From Petrocella atlantisensis (GTDB taxonomy: Bacteria > Bacillota > Clostridia > Lachnospirales > Vallitaleaceae): a stretch of DNA of 64,000 bases. The position numbers and the translations under genes were made by a program. Positions 54,192 through 63,047 of the stretch are shown here, one piece after another (the stretch's first letter is position 1; the number at the start of each line of letters is the position of its first letter). The DNA lies in NCBI RefSeq assembly GCF_900538275.1, contig NZ_LR130778.1:1464001-1528000 (forward strand), written 5' to 3'. Under the pieces are notes generated by a model. It saw only the letters and a program-made list of their open reading frames with translations, was not told the origin of the DNA and did no database searches.

Positions 54192-54549
54192 CAAATTCCA
54201 CCTCCCCTTCACCTTGCACGAGAACATGAAAACGAAATGGTAAGCATACAATATTCTGATTAGGCCTAAAAATATCACTACTGTTTACACAGATTTGATC
54301 CGGGCAGGTTGCTTCAATGATACTTGCTTTATGATCATGGATTTCAAGTACATTCGTCCCATACTCCGTTTCATAAGTGAATATACCTTCTTTATCCATA
54401 GGTAAAACCTCAAGTAATTCACCATCCACATAGACTTCAACATTTAATTCATCCGTTTTTATGTTTTTTTGCCCGATTCCCATTACTAAATAGGCCAATA
54501 ATGCAATCAATAGGCCGGCACCTATTATAATTAAGTCATTCTTCTTCAT
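54175..54549 (-). CDS. NusG domain II-containing membrane-anchored protein
   Basis: 124 residues. One N-terminal helix (LIIIGAGLLIALLAYLVMGI, about 5-24) and an extracytoplasmic NusG-II-like beta domain with VEVYVDGELLEVLPMDKEG, YGTNVLEIHDHKASIIEATC, DQICVNSSDIFRPNQNIVCLPFR. The ATCPDQICV and IVCLPFR cysteines are typical of these small proteins. Function unknown; it is not the transcription factor NusG. It overlaps the lipase gene upstream by 14 bases and the Gx transporter gene downstream by 17, so the three are translationally coupled. Confidence 0.87.
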   Translation of the reverse strand: MKKNDLIIIGAGLLIALLAYLVMGIGQKNIKTDELNVEVYVDGELLEVLPMDKEGIFTYETEYGTNVLEIHDHKASIIEATCPDQICVNSSDIFRPNQNIVCLPFRFHVLVQGEGEVEFDAVSQ

Positions 54550-55480
54550 TATTTTTTTCCTTATCTGTAACTAAAGCCCGATTCATCCAATTAACTATCT
54601 TTTCATAAGTCTTCTCTCGATTTATTTCATTAAGTATTTCATGTCGCATGCCCGGCATCAATATAAGTTCATGATTAATGCCCAGGTTTCTATAGGTTGC
54701 ACTAAGTTTTTTAACACCTTCACCCATGTTGCCAGCCGAATCTTCTTCACCTGAAATAAACAAGGCTTTGATTTTGGGGAAGCCTCGCATGAGCATACTG
54801 TTATTGGCTTCTAATGAACCTCTTGATAATGTCTCATAAAAACTTGGTGTATAATTATAGCCACATAAAGGATCTTCGCTATATGCCTTAACCGTATCGG
54901 GATCAGAACATATCCAGTCAAAAGGCGTCTTAGGATGATCCACTGTCTTATTGTGTATACCAACTGACAAGTAATTAAGCCAGTGATTGGGCTGATTGGG
55001 TTTTATATACTCAAAAAAACGGCTAAGTACAATACCTAGCTTACCTAATATCTTGGAAGTAATGGGCGAACCCATTATAATGGCCCCCATAAGTTTTGTT
55101 TGATGAGACTGAAGATAGCTTCTTAGAATAAGAGAACCCATACTGTGTCCTAACATGAACATGGGTTGATCCGAATAGGTCTTGTTATAAGCTCTTTGAA
55201 CAATACCAACATCCTCAATAATAGCATCCCAAGAATCTGTTCTATCAAAAAAACCTGCCTCATGATGACCGATGCTGTATCCATGTTGGCGATGGTCATG
55301 GGCCCAAACAACAAATCCTTGTTCACAAAGATATTTTGCAAATGCGTCGTACCTTAGACAATGCTCAGCCATACCGTGTAGAATATGTAAACACCCCTTC
55401 ACTTTACCTTCGGGTGTCCATTTTCTTACCAATATAGGGCTTTTTTTATACCCTTCTATGATGACTGTTTCATAATCCAA
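54536..55480 (-). CDS. Alpha/beta hydrolase, lysophospholipase/monoglyceride-lipase type
   Basis: 314 residues starting at TTG 55480, seven bases after AGGAGG. It has the serine-hydrolase nucleophile elbow GHSMGSL (near 113), the HGMAEHCLRYDAFAKYL oxyanion-region motif, VWAHDHRQHGYS, the aspartate in FISGEEDSAGNMG, and the histidine in GMRHEILNEI. This is the Hydrolase_4 (PF12146) pattern of monoglyceride lipases and lysophospholipases. It has no signal peptide and is likely cytoplasmic. The operon with NusG-II and Gx genes may be functional or only positional. Confidence 0.9.
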   Translation of the reverse strand: MDYETVIIEGYKKSPILVRKWTPEGKVKGCLHILHGMAEHCLRYDAFAKYLCEQGFVVWAHDHRQHGYSIGHHEAGFFDRTDSWDAIIEDVGIVQRAYNKTYSDQPMFMLGHSMGSLILRSYLQSHQTKLMGAIIMGSPITSKILGKLGIVLSRFFEYIKPNQPNHWLNYLSVGIHNKTVDHPKTPFDWICSDPDTVKAYSEDPLCGYNYTPSFYETLSRGSLEANNSMLMRGFPKIKALFISGEEDSAGNMGEGVKKLSATYRNLGINHELILMPGMRHEILNEINREKTYEKIVNWMNRALVTDKEKNNEEE

Positions 55481-55491
55481 AACTACACCTC

Positions 55492-56478
55492 CTACAAACT
55501 ATTTTCTTTCTCAAGATAAGATAAAACTCTATATCTAACATAAGTGTTCAATTCTTTATTCTCTAAAAATTGCATTTCACTCTTTCTAATGAAGCCGCCT
55601 GCCATTTCACCATGTCCGCCACCAACGCCTTGATGGTTCAAAATATATTGCACCAAATTATTGGCCTTGACACCACCTAGACCACTACGAATTGAGAACT
55701 TGATGCCGTCTTCTCTTTTGGCATAGGAGACTACGATTGCAACACCTTCAATAGTGTAAACCATGTCACTGATGGTTCCGAGTAAAGAATCATTACAATC
55801 TTCAATATGTATAAATCCAATATTACCATAGATTTCAATATTTTGTAAGGCTTTGGCATAAGCATAAATATCTGCCTTGCCGATTTCATTCATACGTAGA
55901 TTTTTGATCATAGTAAAATCGGCGTACTTATAGAGCCAATAAAACATTTCTGCATCCGCGTTGTTATTATACCTGGTAAGGTTATCGGTATCTGTCATGA
56001 TGCCATATACTAGAGCGGTTGCCGCTTCAAGTGATGGCTCCACGCCCATTTCCTGATAATAACCGGTGACCATAGAAGAGCATGCACCCATTTCAGTGCG
56101 AATATCTTCGTATTCATATTTAGCTTTCGTCATTTTATCATGATGATCGATGACACCAACCCGCTTAGCTTGCAAATCCGTCAAATTGGAATTACCACGT
56201 TGGGCATCTATGAATATAATGAAATCATCTTTTTCTATAGAAAAGCCTTCTTCTATACATTCAATCTTGATATTAAACATATCAACCATACGCTTGGAAT
56301 TGACTTTTTCAATGCTATCACCATAGATAATCTTACTAGGAATACCAAATCGTTCAAGAAGCAAACCTAAAGCAAAGCTACTGGCTAATGCATCCGGATC
56401 TGGTATATTATGTGGTTGAATATATACCTTATTCTGTTTTTTTAGTACGTTTAATAAGATTTGAAATCTATTGGCCAT
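55492..56478 (-). CDS. DHH/DHHA1 phosphoesterase, NrnA-like (oligoribonuclease/pAp phosphatase type)
   Basis: 328 residues. The DHH domain shows QPHNIPDPDALASSFALGLL, FIIFIDAQRGNSNL and VIDHHDKM, with EMGACSSMVTGYY and ALVYGIMTDTDNLTR; the DHHA1 part ends with the substrate loop GGGHGEMAGGFI. Such proteins degrade short RNAs and pAp, and related DhhP enzymes hydrolyse c-di-AMP or pApA. Since cdaA is in the same window, a link to c-di-AMP breakdown is possible but only an inference. It is soluble, unlike GdpP. The gene precedes the lipase gene by 11 bases. Confidence 0.9.
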   Translation of the reverse strand: MANRFQILLNVLKKQNKVYIQPHNIPDPDALASSFALGLLLERFGIPSKIIYGDSIEKVNSKRMVDMFNIKIECIEEGFSIEKDDFIIFIDAQRGNSNLTDLQAKRVGVIDHHDKMTKAKYEYEDIRTEMGACSSMVTGYYQEMGVEPSLEAATALVYGIMTDTDNLTRYNNNADAEMFYWLYKYADFTMIKNLRMNEIGKADIYAYAKALQNIEIYGNIGFIHIEDCNDSLLGTISDMVYTIEGVAIVVSYAKREDGIKFSIRSGLGGVKANNLVQYILNHQGVGGGHGEMAGGFIRKSEMQFLENKELNTYVRYRVLSYLEKENSL

Positions 56479-56525
56479 AAAGAGTCCCTCATTGTTCTAT
56501 GGTTAAGGTGTCAAAACGAGTCCGT

Positions 56526-58163
56526 CTAATTCTTTGTAAACGCTTTTAAGCATACATTACTCTCTAGCACTTTTTCAGTACTTTCCCAAGATAAGCCGTC
56601 AAAGCTCATGTAACCTCTACCATCTGATAAATCAACATCTTCAAGCCAAGCTACCTCTTTGTCATATTCAGCCGCTACCGGATACAAACTGTCCGGTGTC
56701 GTCACCTTGACGATAACAGCAAATGTACCTTCTACAGGAATCGGAGTATTAAACTTGATTGTATAGTAACCTGCATAATCGAACGCACCCCGCGTAATAA
56801 GTCTTTTCTTCGAGAAATCTGATTCCGTTTCAAATTTTTCTACAACGTAGACCTCATATTCAGTATCCATGTCCGTTGCATAAAAACTTACGGCTTCTAG
56901 TGTCTCCTTTTTATCTGTTGTATATACATTTGAAAAGAACGCAGTATCTTTTCCAAATCCGATTCTGCCAACCCATCCTAGCCAATCGCTTTGATAGATG
57001 TTGTCATAGTTGGTGCTTGGTTCTATCTTGGTATAAACAATATTTTCTTTGCCTATAAGAACGTCATCATAGGAGACATAAAAGTAACCTTTGTCACCAA
57101 ATGTAGTGCCATAGCTATTGCGACAGATAAAGGCACCATTTCTTAAAGGTGGTGTGGTAAAGTTACTTGCACTATAAGTGTCATCCCATCCCACAATAAC
57201 CACATCATGGTTAGGTAAGGACTGACCCTTATAATAAAATGCAAAAGTCTTTGGGTTGTAAGCATCACCAAGTTCCTGTTGTGCTATATCCCTTATATGA
57301 ATGGATGTCTGCACACCACCATATTTCATAATCGCTCTTTTTATAGCTGAGTAGTCTTTGCTTGGTAATATAATAGCTTCTTGTACATGTGCTGCTGCTT
57401 TCAGGTTAGGATTACTTATTCCGTCACCATAAGGATCTTCCGATTCCAGTACAGGTCCTGACCATCTTGCCAAATAGGCAAGGGATATCTGAAAATCGCC
57501 ACCTTCATTTTGAGTGAGATTATAACCATGATTGAGACTCATATGATCTTCTGAGAAATCAAACACCTGACCGGGCAGTAAGGATGATTCAATTGCACCT
57601 AAAGTTGCAAAGGCCCAACAGGCACCGATATCTAATTGGTCTTTGACCGGTGTAACTTTACCAATATTTCTAAGATCATAGACTTCCGGCAATCGACTGA
57701 TGATTGGAGCAGCCTCATAGGTCACACTCACTCTTTTTTGGTTTTCAATCCATTCTACTTTTGACCCAAAAGCTTCCATGACAGCACGAATGGGAATATA
57801 AGTACGGTTATCGATAATAACCGCCTTGGTATCAATTTCAATGAGTTTTGTATTTCTAATAATATGATTTTTATCAATCGGTACGCGAACTTCAACACTG
57901 CCTTTTGTAGCCACTGCTACCTTGGTATTTTCTATCCATTGGACCTTAGCACCAAAAGCTTCTAGTACAGCTCTAAAGGGTATTAATGTTCGGTTGGCCT
58001 GATCTATGAAAGGCATACCGTAATCTGCATTAAAAACCACCTCTTGGTTGTTGAGGTAGACATCTAATGTGGATGCCATGACAGAACCTAACGGTACCCA
58101 ATGGGTTACAGGACCACTGCCTATCATGACCAAAAGTAAAATAAAATATAATGTTCTTTTCAT
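56526..58163 (-). CDS. Exported papain-like (C1) cysteine protease with two stalk domains
   Basis: 545 residues. A signal peptide (MKRTLYFILLLVMIGSGPVT) precedes two half stalk units (about 35-155, RTLIPFRAVLEAFGAKVQWI and RTYIPIRAVMEAFGSKVEWI). The peptidase domain (about 165-395) carries the catalytic cysteine in DIGACWAFATLGAIES, histidine in LPNHDVVIVGWDD and asparagine in ICRNSYGTTFGDKGYFYVSY. A C-terminal beta domain of about 140 residues (lectin-like, VYTTDKKETLEAVSFYATD) follows. Such lectin-domain-containing C1 proteases occur on clostridial surfaces. Its start overlaps the stop of the methyltransferase gene (TAATG). Confidence 0.9.
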   Translation of the reverse strand: MKRTLYFILLLVMIGSGPVTHWVPLGSVMASTLDVYLNNQEVVFNADYGMPFIDQANRTLIPFRAVLEAFGAKVQWIENTKVAVATKGSVEVRVPIDKNHIIRNTKLIEIDTKAVIIDNRTYIPIRAVMEAFGSKVEWIENQKRVSVTYEAAPIISRLPEVYDLRNIGKVTPVKDQLDIGACWAFATLGAIESSLLPGQVFDFSEDHMSLNHGYNLTQNEGGDFQISLAYLARWSGPVLESEDPYGDGISNPNLKAAAHVQEAIILPSKDYSAIKRAIMKYGGVQTSIHIRDIAQQELGDAYNPKTFAFYYKGQSLPNHDVVIVGWDDTYSASNFTTPPLRNGAFICRNSYGTTFGDKGYFYVSYDDVLIGKENIVYTKIEPSTNYDNIYQSDWLGWVGRIGFGKDTAFFSNVYTTDKKETLEAVSFYATDMDTEYEVYVVEKFETESDFSKKRLITRGAFDYAGYYTIKFNTPIPVEGTFAVIVKVTTPDSLYPVAAEYDKEVAWLEDVDLSDGRGYMSFDGLSWESTEKVLESNVCLKAFTKN

Positions 58164-59320
58164 TAGCCATCAGCTCTTTCTATCTTGGGCGGACGTTTAC
58201 CTAAATACTGATATAGATTGGTTTTTAACATCCCGTTATATAGCTTTCTCTTTTTTTGTGCCTTTTGTCCAAAATGTTTCTCAAAACCTTCAAATGAGGT
58301 CAAAATATAATAAGACCAGTCTTCCAAACTTGTAAAACTTTGACCCATGACCTTATATAACGCTTCCACTTCACTCGTGTTTGATAAACGTTCACCATAA
58401 GGTGGGTTTGTCACGATGACACCATATCTTCTTTTATGGGTTAAGTCTTTTACATCTCTTTCTTGAAAATGTATAAAGCCTTCTACGCCCGCATTCACTG
58501 CATTTTCCCTGGCTACTTTTAGAATATCACCATCTATATCAAATCCTTGAATGTTTAAAGAGGCATTGGGATCAAATTTCTTATTGGCTTCATCCACGGC
58601 CGCCATCCATAAGTCTTTAGGTACTAAATTTTTCCAACCTTCTGCAGCAAAACTACGGTTCAACCCCGGTGCCAGATTGGCGCCAATCATGGCTGCTTCA
58701 ATGACCAAAGTTCCGGATCCGCAAAATGGATCTACAAATGCTCGATCCTTGTTCCAGACGGATAGAAGTATCAAAGCTGCAGCTAGTGTTTCTGATAGCG
58801 GTGCTTTTGATGTCATGATTCTGTAGCCTCTTTTATGTAGTGCTTCAAGTGAAGTGTCCAAGCATACACTTACCATATCTTTTTTGATAAATATACGTAC
58901 CGGATAAGATGCACCGGATTCTTCAAACCAGGTTTCTTTATAAAATTGACCTAGGCGCTTAACCATTGCTTTTTTTACAATACTTTGAATATCTTTTGAA
59001 CTAAACAATTCAGATTTTATGGAGGAGGCTTTCGAAACCCAAAACTTACCATCAAGAGGGATATATGTCTCCCAAGCTATGGCTTGGATCTTCTCAAAAA
59101 GTTCTTCAAATGTCTTTGCTTCAAAACGATCCACTTCAATCATGACCCGTTCCGCTGTCCTAAGCCATATGTTACTTCTACTAATAGCCAAGGCATCTCC
59201 TTCAAAGATAACTCTTCCATCTTCAACTTCCAAAACCTCATAACCCAAATCTTTTATCTCTTGTTTTAATACTGATTCCAGCCCAAACAAGCAAGGTGCT
59301 AATAATCTATACGACGACAT
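58163..59320 (-). CDS. THUMP-domain class I SAM-dependent RNA methyltransferase (RlmL/YpsC-like)
   Basis: 385 residues from ATG 59320, preceded by TTGGAGAACATA; the 14 upstream in-frame codons lack a site. The N-terminal ferredoxin-like and THUMP region (about 1-160, RLLAPCLFGLESVLKQEIKD) is followed by the methyltransferase: FVDPFCGSGTLVIEAAMIG (SAM motif I with a leading FCGSGT), GFDIDGDILKVAREN, and the N2-guanine catalytic motif TNPPYGERL. It resembles the YpsC/RlmL-N enzymes that methylate G2445 of 23S rRNA. It overlaps the protease gene by one base. Confidence 0.92.
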   Translation of the reverse strand: MSSYRLLAPCLFGLESVLKQEIKDLGYEVLEVEDGRVIFEGDALAISRSNIWLRTAERVMIEVDRFEAKTFEELFEKIQAIAWETYIPLDGKFWVSKASSIKSELFSSKDIQSIVKKAMVKRLGQFYKETWFEESGASYPVRIFIKKDMVSVCLDTSLEALHKRGYRIMTSKAPLSETLAAALILLSVWNKDRAFVDPFCGSGTLVIEAAMIGANLAPGLNRSFAAEGWKNLVPKDLWMAAVDEANKKFDPNASLNIQGFDIDGDILKVARENAVNAGVEGFIHFQERDVKDLTHKRRYGVIVTNPPYGERLSNTSEVEALYKVMGQSFTSLEDWSYYILTSFEGFEKHFGQKAQKKRKLYNGMLKTNLYQYLGKRPPKIERADG

Positions 59321-59519
59321 TATGTTCTCCAATCTATTAGACAACCTGCACATATACGTCAAATCAACATATGTAAGGCTTAAGTCAACACTATCTATTT
59401 TATTATAAGGGAATCAAAATCCACTTACAACCGCATAAGGTTACAATTCTATTACCATTTTCTTAATTATAAATTCACATTTCATTTTCTCCAATAATCC
59501 TTCTTGTCAGAAAAAAGAC

Positions 59520-59548
59520 TTGTTCTTTAATACCCCTTTGCCTATAAT
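59520..59548 (+). promoter_or_regulatory. Promoter of the DUF1189 gene
   Basis: TTGTTC (59520-59525), 17 bases, TATAAT (59543-59548), 31 bases before the ATG. Confidence 0.7.
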
Positions 59549-59579
59549 AGTAATAACGTCTGATTAGAAAGAGGTTTTT

Positions 59580-60398
59580 ATGAAAAAGTACACTTGGATT
59601 GGTAAGGTTGGCAAAAGCCTCGTCCCATCTGAATTTTATGTTCAAATACTACAGGAGCCTTTAAGAAAGGCTTTGGGTTATATGATTCTATTCATATTAT
59701 TACTTTCTCTTGTTGTCGGTGGCTATAATAGCTACAACCTCAAGGTGAGTTTTGACAAGACCATAGCGGCTTATGACGCTGGAATCATACCAAATTTCAG
59801 CTTGGTCGAAGGTAAACTGGAAGTAGAAGGTACTGAAATCTACCGAATCTTCTATTTTGATTTTCCTATTATAATTGATGGACAAGGTGTTTTAAATATT
59901 AATGACATGTTGGCCTATAAGAATGCACTAATATTAGCACCGGACCGTTTCATCATCATTCGAAATGGGATTCCGCCTATGGTAAATGGTTATGATGATT
60001 TTTATAACCCTTACGGATCCGATACTTCCTCAGCCATCATCAGAGAAGCCATGGTCATGAGTGCTCTACTTGCTATACCTGTTGGTATGGTCTTTCAATT
60101 TTTTATATCTTTGATGAATTTCTTGTTTAACAGTTTGTTCATCCTTATGATTGCCAACTTACTCAGAACCTTGCTGGGACTTGGTCTAAAAATCAAACAG
60201 CTTTATCACATGACCATTTATGCTATGACTTTCTCAGTTTTTTGGTCCCACTTCAAAATTATGCTCCCTACTACCATGCCCAGATTTCTAGATAATTTTG
60301 TTTACTATGTCATTCCGTCTCTAATCTTGGTCAATGTTTTTATACATATAAGAAAACGCACTTTGGATGAAATCGATAAAAATAAAAAAGATGACTAA
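59580..60398 (+). CDS. DUF1189 family membrane protein
   Basis: 272 residues. One helix near residue 30-50 (ALGYMILFILLLSLVVGGYN), an extracytoplasmic domain of about 105 residues (NFSLVEGKLEVEGTEIYRIF, ILAPDRFIIIRNG), and four helices in the C-terminal half resemble DUF1189 proteins, which may relate to maltodextrin-type transport inner-membrane proteins by name only. No function is established. AGAAAGAGG precedes the ATG and a good promoter lies upstream. It is a single gene that converges on the DMT transporter gene. Confidence 0.75.
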   Translation: MKKYTWIGKVGKSLVPSEFYVQILQEPLRKALGYMILFILLLSLVVGGYNSYNLKVSFDKTIAAYDAGIIPNFSLVEGKLEVEGTEIYRIFYFDFPIIIDGQGVLNINDMLAYKNALILAPDRFIIIRNGIPPMVNGYDDFYNPYGSDTSSAIIREAMVMSALLAIPVGMVFQFFISLMNFLFNSLFILMIANLLRTLLGLGLKIKQLYHMTIYAMTFSVFWSHFKIMLPTTMPRFLDNFVYYVIPSLILVNVFIHIRKRTLDEIDKNKKDD

Positions 60399-60421
60399 AC
60401 CTGCCCTATAATAGTAACCGT

Positions 60422-61306
60422 CTATATATCTTCTATCATATATATCGAAACCAAAATCATAAGACTTCCTAGAATTCCTGGAAATCTTAACTGGTTATCA
60501 TCTAGAAACAGCTTATACAAGAGGTGAATGACCGGTATTAAGTTAATAAATAAGGTGGACATAACTGCGCCTACCCTTTTAAGTGCATAGATATATAGAT
60601 AATAACCGATAACAATTGCAAATATCACTTGAAAAAGGATACTTGCCACAATTTTCAAGTCCATTAGTATCGTCGTCAGATCCTTAAGATTATATGCCAA
60701 AGTTTCTGTATTACCAATAAAAGACATCACTAAAACAATTGTGCCTGTAGTAACCTGAAGGGTTATGATCTCGCCTAGATTGTATTTTAAGGCCATCTTT
60801 TCATTGAACAAAGTATAAAAAACAAAACATAAGTTGGCAAGAAGCATCGCGCCTATTGCTTTAGGCATGAATATCATAGAACGTAGCATTGGGAAATAAA
60901 TCAATACGACGCCAACAAGGGCAAAAAATACCCAGAAAATATTTCTGAATCTGGTCTTCTTCCCAATTAAGAGAGCAACTACTAAGGTCATAAGAGGTAT
61001 ACCACTCATATAAAAAAGAGCAACTTCCAGACCCATAGTCTCTAAAGCCATACTGATGTAAAAATAAAATCCCGCTATGCCAAATATACCACCCAAACCT
61101 ATGGTTAAAAGCTTTTTGAAATCCGGTTTTATTTTTCTTTGTAGTAGAAAGTGTAGTGACCAAAGGACAAGCGTTGCTAAAAACAGAGAAAAGGTGCTGA
61201 TGAATATCGGTTCTAAACCCAGCAAATTATTCTTTGTTAGATTATAAGCCATTACATTTATGATCACTAGGGCACTTAAGCCTAGATATGACTTAATATT
61301 CTTCAT
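60422..61306 (-). CDS. DMT superfamily (EamA-type) transporter
   Basis: About 294 residues with ten hydrophobic segments in two EamA repeats. The first repeat reads GLSALVIINVMAYNLTKNN, then LGGIFGIAGFYFYISMALET, IPLMTLVVALLIGKKTRF; the second ends VGAVMSTLFINLIPVIHLLYKLFL and GILGSLMILVSIYM. These transporters export or import small metabolites; the substrate is unknown. Start ATG 61306 has AAGGAAG eight bases upstream, while ATG 61333 is too close to its own AGGA. There is no clear terminator in the 23 bases separating it from the converging DUF1189 gene. Confidence 0.87.
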   Translation of the reverse strand: MKNIKSYLGLSALVIINVMAYNLTKNNLLGLEPIFISTFSLFLATLVLWSLHFLLQRKIKPDFKKLLTIGLGGIFGIAGFYFYISMALETMGLEVALFYMSGIPLMTLVVALLIGKKTRFRNIFWVFFALVGVVLIYFPMLRSMIFMPKAIGAMLLANLCFVFYTLFNEKMALKYNLGEIITLQVTTGTIVLVMSFIGNTETLAYNLKDLTTILMDLKIVASILFQVIFAIVIGYYLYIYALKRVGAVMSTLFINLIPVIHLLYKLFLDDNQLRFPGILGSLMILVSIYMIEDI

Positions 61307-61444
61307 GAAGGTATCTTCCTTAATTTGTGACATTTCCTAAGTCCGTCCTAAATAAGGACATTAGACTATTTATTAGAATGTGGATTATGACGATAATTAT
61401 TTGTGACCCATTTTCTATGGACTCAAAAGACAAGGAGGTCTTAC

Positions 61445-61933
61445 ATGCAGCCCGAACTCACTTTCATGTTCACTATTTTACTACTGTTTCTAGGTATTAA
61501 CTTCTTAGCCAATAACACGTTACATAGTGCCATATTAAATGCCTTATTCTATAATGATACGATCTCTCGTACTATGATACGAATACTCGGCTTAGGGTTT
61601 ATAACAAGTGCCCTATTGTTGGTGCTTGGTCTATCCACTTACACATTTTTTACTGTTAGCTTTGTTACCCTCGTCTTTATCTATCTTCTGATAAAAGGAA
61701 GATCTAAATCCGCTTTAGTCAAAGAACAAAGAAGAGCAGAAGTTATGCGTGCTTACAATCAAGAAATCATGAATAAGAAAAGACAGATTGAAGATATGCG
61801 TCGCGCTAAAGAAAAGGCCTTACTGATGGCCGAAAAGAAAAAGAAGCAAAAAAATGTTCAAGAAATCAAAGAAAAGCTTTGGGATGATGGTAGCATGACC
61901 AATAAAGAGCTCATTGACCGATTCCAAGAATAA
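61445..61933 (+). CDS. Small membrane protein with C-terminal coiled coil, unknown function
   Basis: 162 residues from ATG 61445, with AAGGAGG seven bases upstream (14 codons inside the open frame). Two or three helices in residues 1-80 (FMFTILLLFLGINFLANN, IRILGLGFITSALLLVLGL, FFTVSFVTLVFIYLLIKGR) are followed by a highly charged lysine- and arginine-rich helix of about 60 residues (QEIMNKKRQIEDMRRAKEKA) and a short end KLWDDGSMTNKELIDRFQE. The C-terminal part is likely a cytoplasmic coiled coil. I do not recognise the family. A terminator hairpin lies 42 bases after the stop. Confidence 0.75.
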   Translation: MQPELTFMFTILLLFLGINFLANNTLHSAILNALFYNDTISRTMIRILGLGFITSALLLVLGLSTYTFFTVSFVTLVFIYLLIKGRSKSALVKEQRRAEVMRAYNQEIMNKKRQIEDMRRAKEKALLMAEKKKKQKNVQEIKEKLWDDGSMTNKELIDRFQE

Positions 61934-61974
61934 GTTTCTAGTGGGATAAAAACTATATCGAATATATGCAAACA

Positions 61975-62003
61975 AAGGGACGTCAATGACGTCCCTTATT
62001 TAC
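61975..62003 (+). terminator. Terminator of the small coiled-coil membrane protein gene
   Basis: AAGGGACGTC-AAT-GACGTCCCTT, a 10-bp stem followed by ATTTAC; the T-tract is short. Confidence 0.65.
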
Positions 62004-62020
62004 ATCCTAACAGGCCCCTC

Positions 62021-62052
62021 TATAAAATAAGCATCTTAATGCTTATTTTATA
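62021..62052 (-). terminator. Terminator of glucokinase overlapping its stop codon
   Basis: TATAAAATAAGCAT-CTTA-ATGCTTATTTTATA, a perfect 14-bp stem. The TAA stop (62050-62048) of the glucokinase gene is inside the first arm on the minus strand, so the last codons and terminator share sequence. Confidence 0.75.
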
Positions 62053-63007
62053 CTTCGTTTATCTTATAGAGCATTGCTGCTCCAATGATGCCTGCATCAT
62101 TGCCAAGTTGTGCAATCTCAATCTTAGTTTTGAATGCTGCTTCACCACCGTAAATCTCATCTACAATTTTTTTCTTAAGGGGTACAATAAGGTTATCTCT
62201 TTGAGCAGAAACGCCACCACCTAAAACGATAATTTCAGGTTGGAAAATATTAATGACGTTTACAAGACCAACCGCTAAATGGCCAATATAGCTATCTATA
62301 ACTTCTTGAGCCACTTTATCACCTTTTTGTGCTGCATCAAACGGAATTTTTGCATTCATTTTCTCAAGGTTGCCTTCTAATAAGGTATTCATTTCTGATT
62401 TTGGATTTTCTTTTGCGGCTCTTTTTGCATCTCTAATCAATCCTGTGGCTGAAGAATAGGCTTCCCAGCATCCTTTACGACCACAAGTACACGGTTCACC
62501 ACCATACTGAATAACCATATGCCCCACTTCGGCTCCACCATACCAGCTTCCGCTGATGATTTTTCTATCAATAATAATCCCTGATCCAACACCTGTTCCC
62601 AAAGTTATAGCAACAAAATCCTTGTAAAGCTTTCCTGCGCCAGACTCGTATTCACCTAGTGCAGCGACGTTAGCATCATTTTCCACATATACCGGTACAT
62701 TCAGATATTTTTGAAATTCCTGACGTATAGGTGCGTTGTCAAAGTGTAAGTTATTCGCATAAACGATTACACCATGAACAGGATCCGGGGTTCCCGGACT
62801 TCCAATACCCACTGAGTGAATATCCTCTTTCTTAAGCCCTTCTTCTGCCATTAACTTCATGCAAAGCCCCGCCATATCCTTAACAATAGCATCGTATTTT
62901 CTATCATTTAACGTTGGTGTTGAGCCTTTTCTTACAATCTCACCCGTCTCCGTTACAATGGCCACGGCTATGTTCGTTCCACCCAAATCTATTCCTATAT
63001 TGTACAT
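62048..63007 (-). CDS. glk: ROK family glucokinase
   Basis: 319 residues. The ATP-binding motif is MYNIGIDLGGTNIAVAIV; the ROK signature with the zinc-binding cysteines is GAEVGHMVIQYGGEPCTCGRKGCWEAYSS; the catalytic aspartate is in PVYVENDANVAALGEY and the sugar-binding glutamate in the GHM segment. It phosphorylates glucose with ATP. AAGGAGG precedes the start, 40 bases after hprK. The pairing with HPr kinase suggests joint response to sugar supply. Confidence 0.93.
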   Translation of the reverse strand: MYNIGIDLGGTNIAVAIVTETGEIVRKGSTPTLNDRKYDAIVKDMAGLCMKLMAEEGLKKEDIHSVGIGSPGTPDPVHGVIVYANNLHFDNAPIRQEFQKYLNVPVYVENDANVAALGEYESGAGKLYKDFVAITLGTGVGSGIIIDRKIISGSWYGGAEVGHMVIQYGGEPCTCGRKGCWEAYSSATGLIRDAKRAAKENPKSEMNTLLEGNLEKMNAKIPFDAAQKGDKVAQEVIDSYIGHLAVGLVNVINIFQPEIIVLGGGVSAQRDNLIVPLKKKIVDEIYGGEAAFKTKIEIAQLGNDAGIIGAAMLYKINEV

Positions 63008-63047
63008 GTTGCCTCCTTATATGCTTTTAATGGTCATTGCATTTGTT

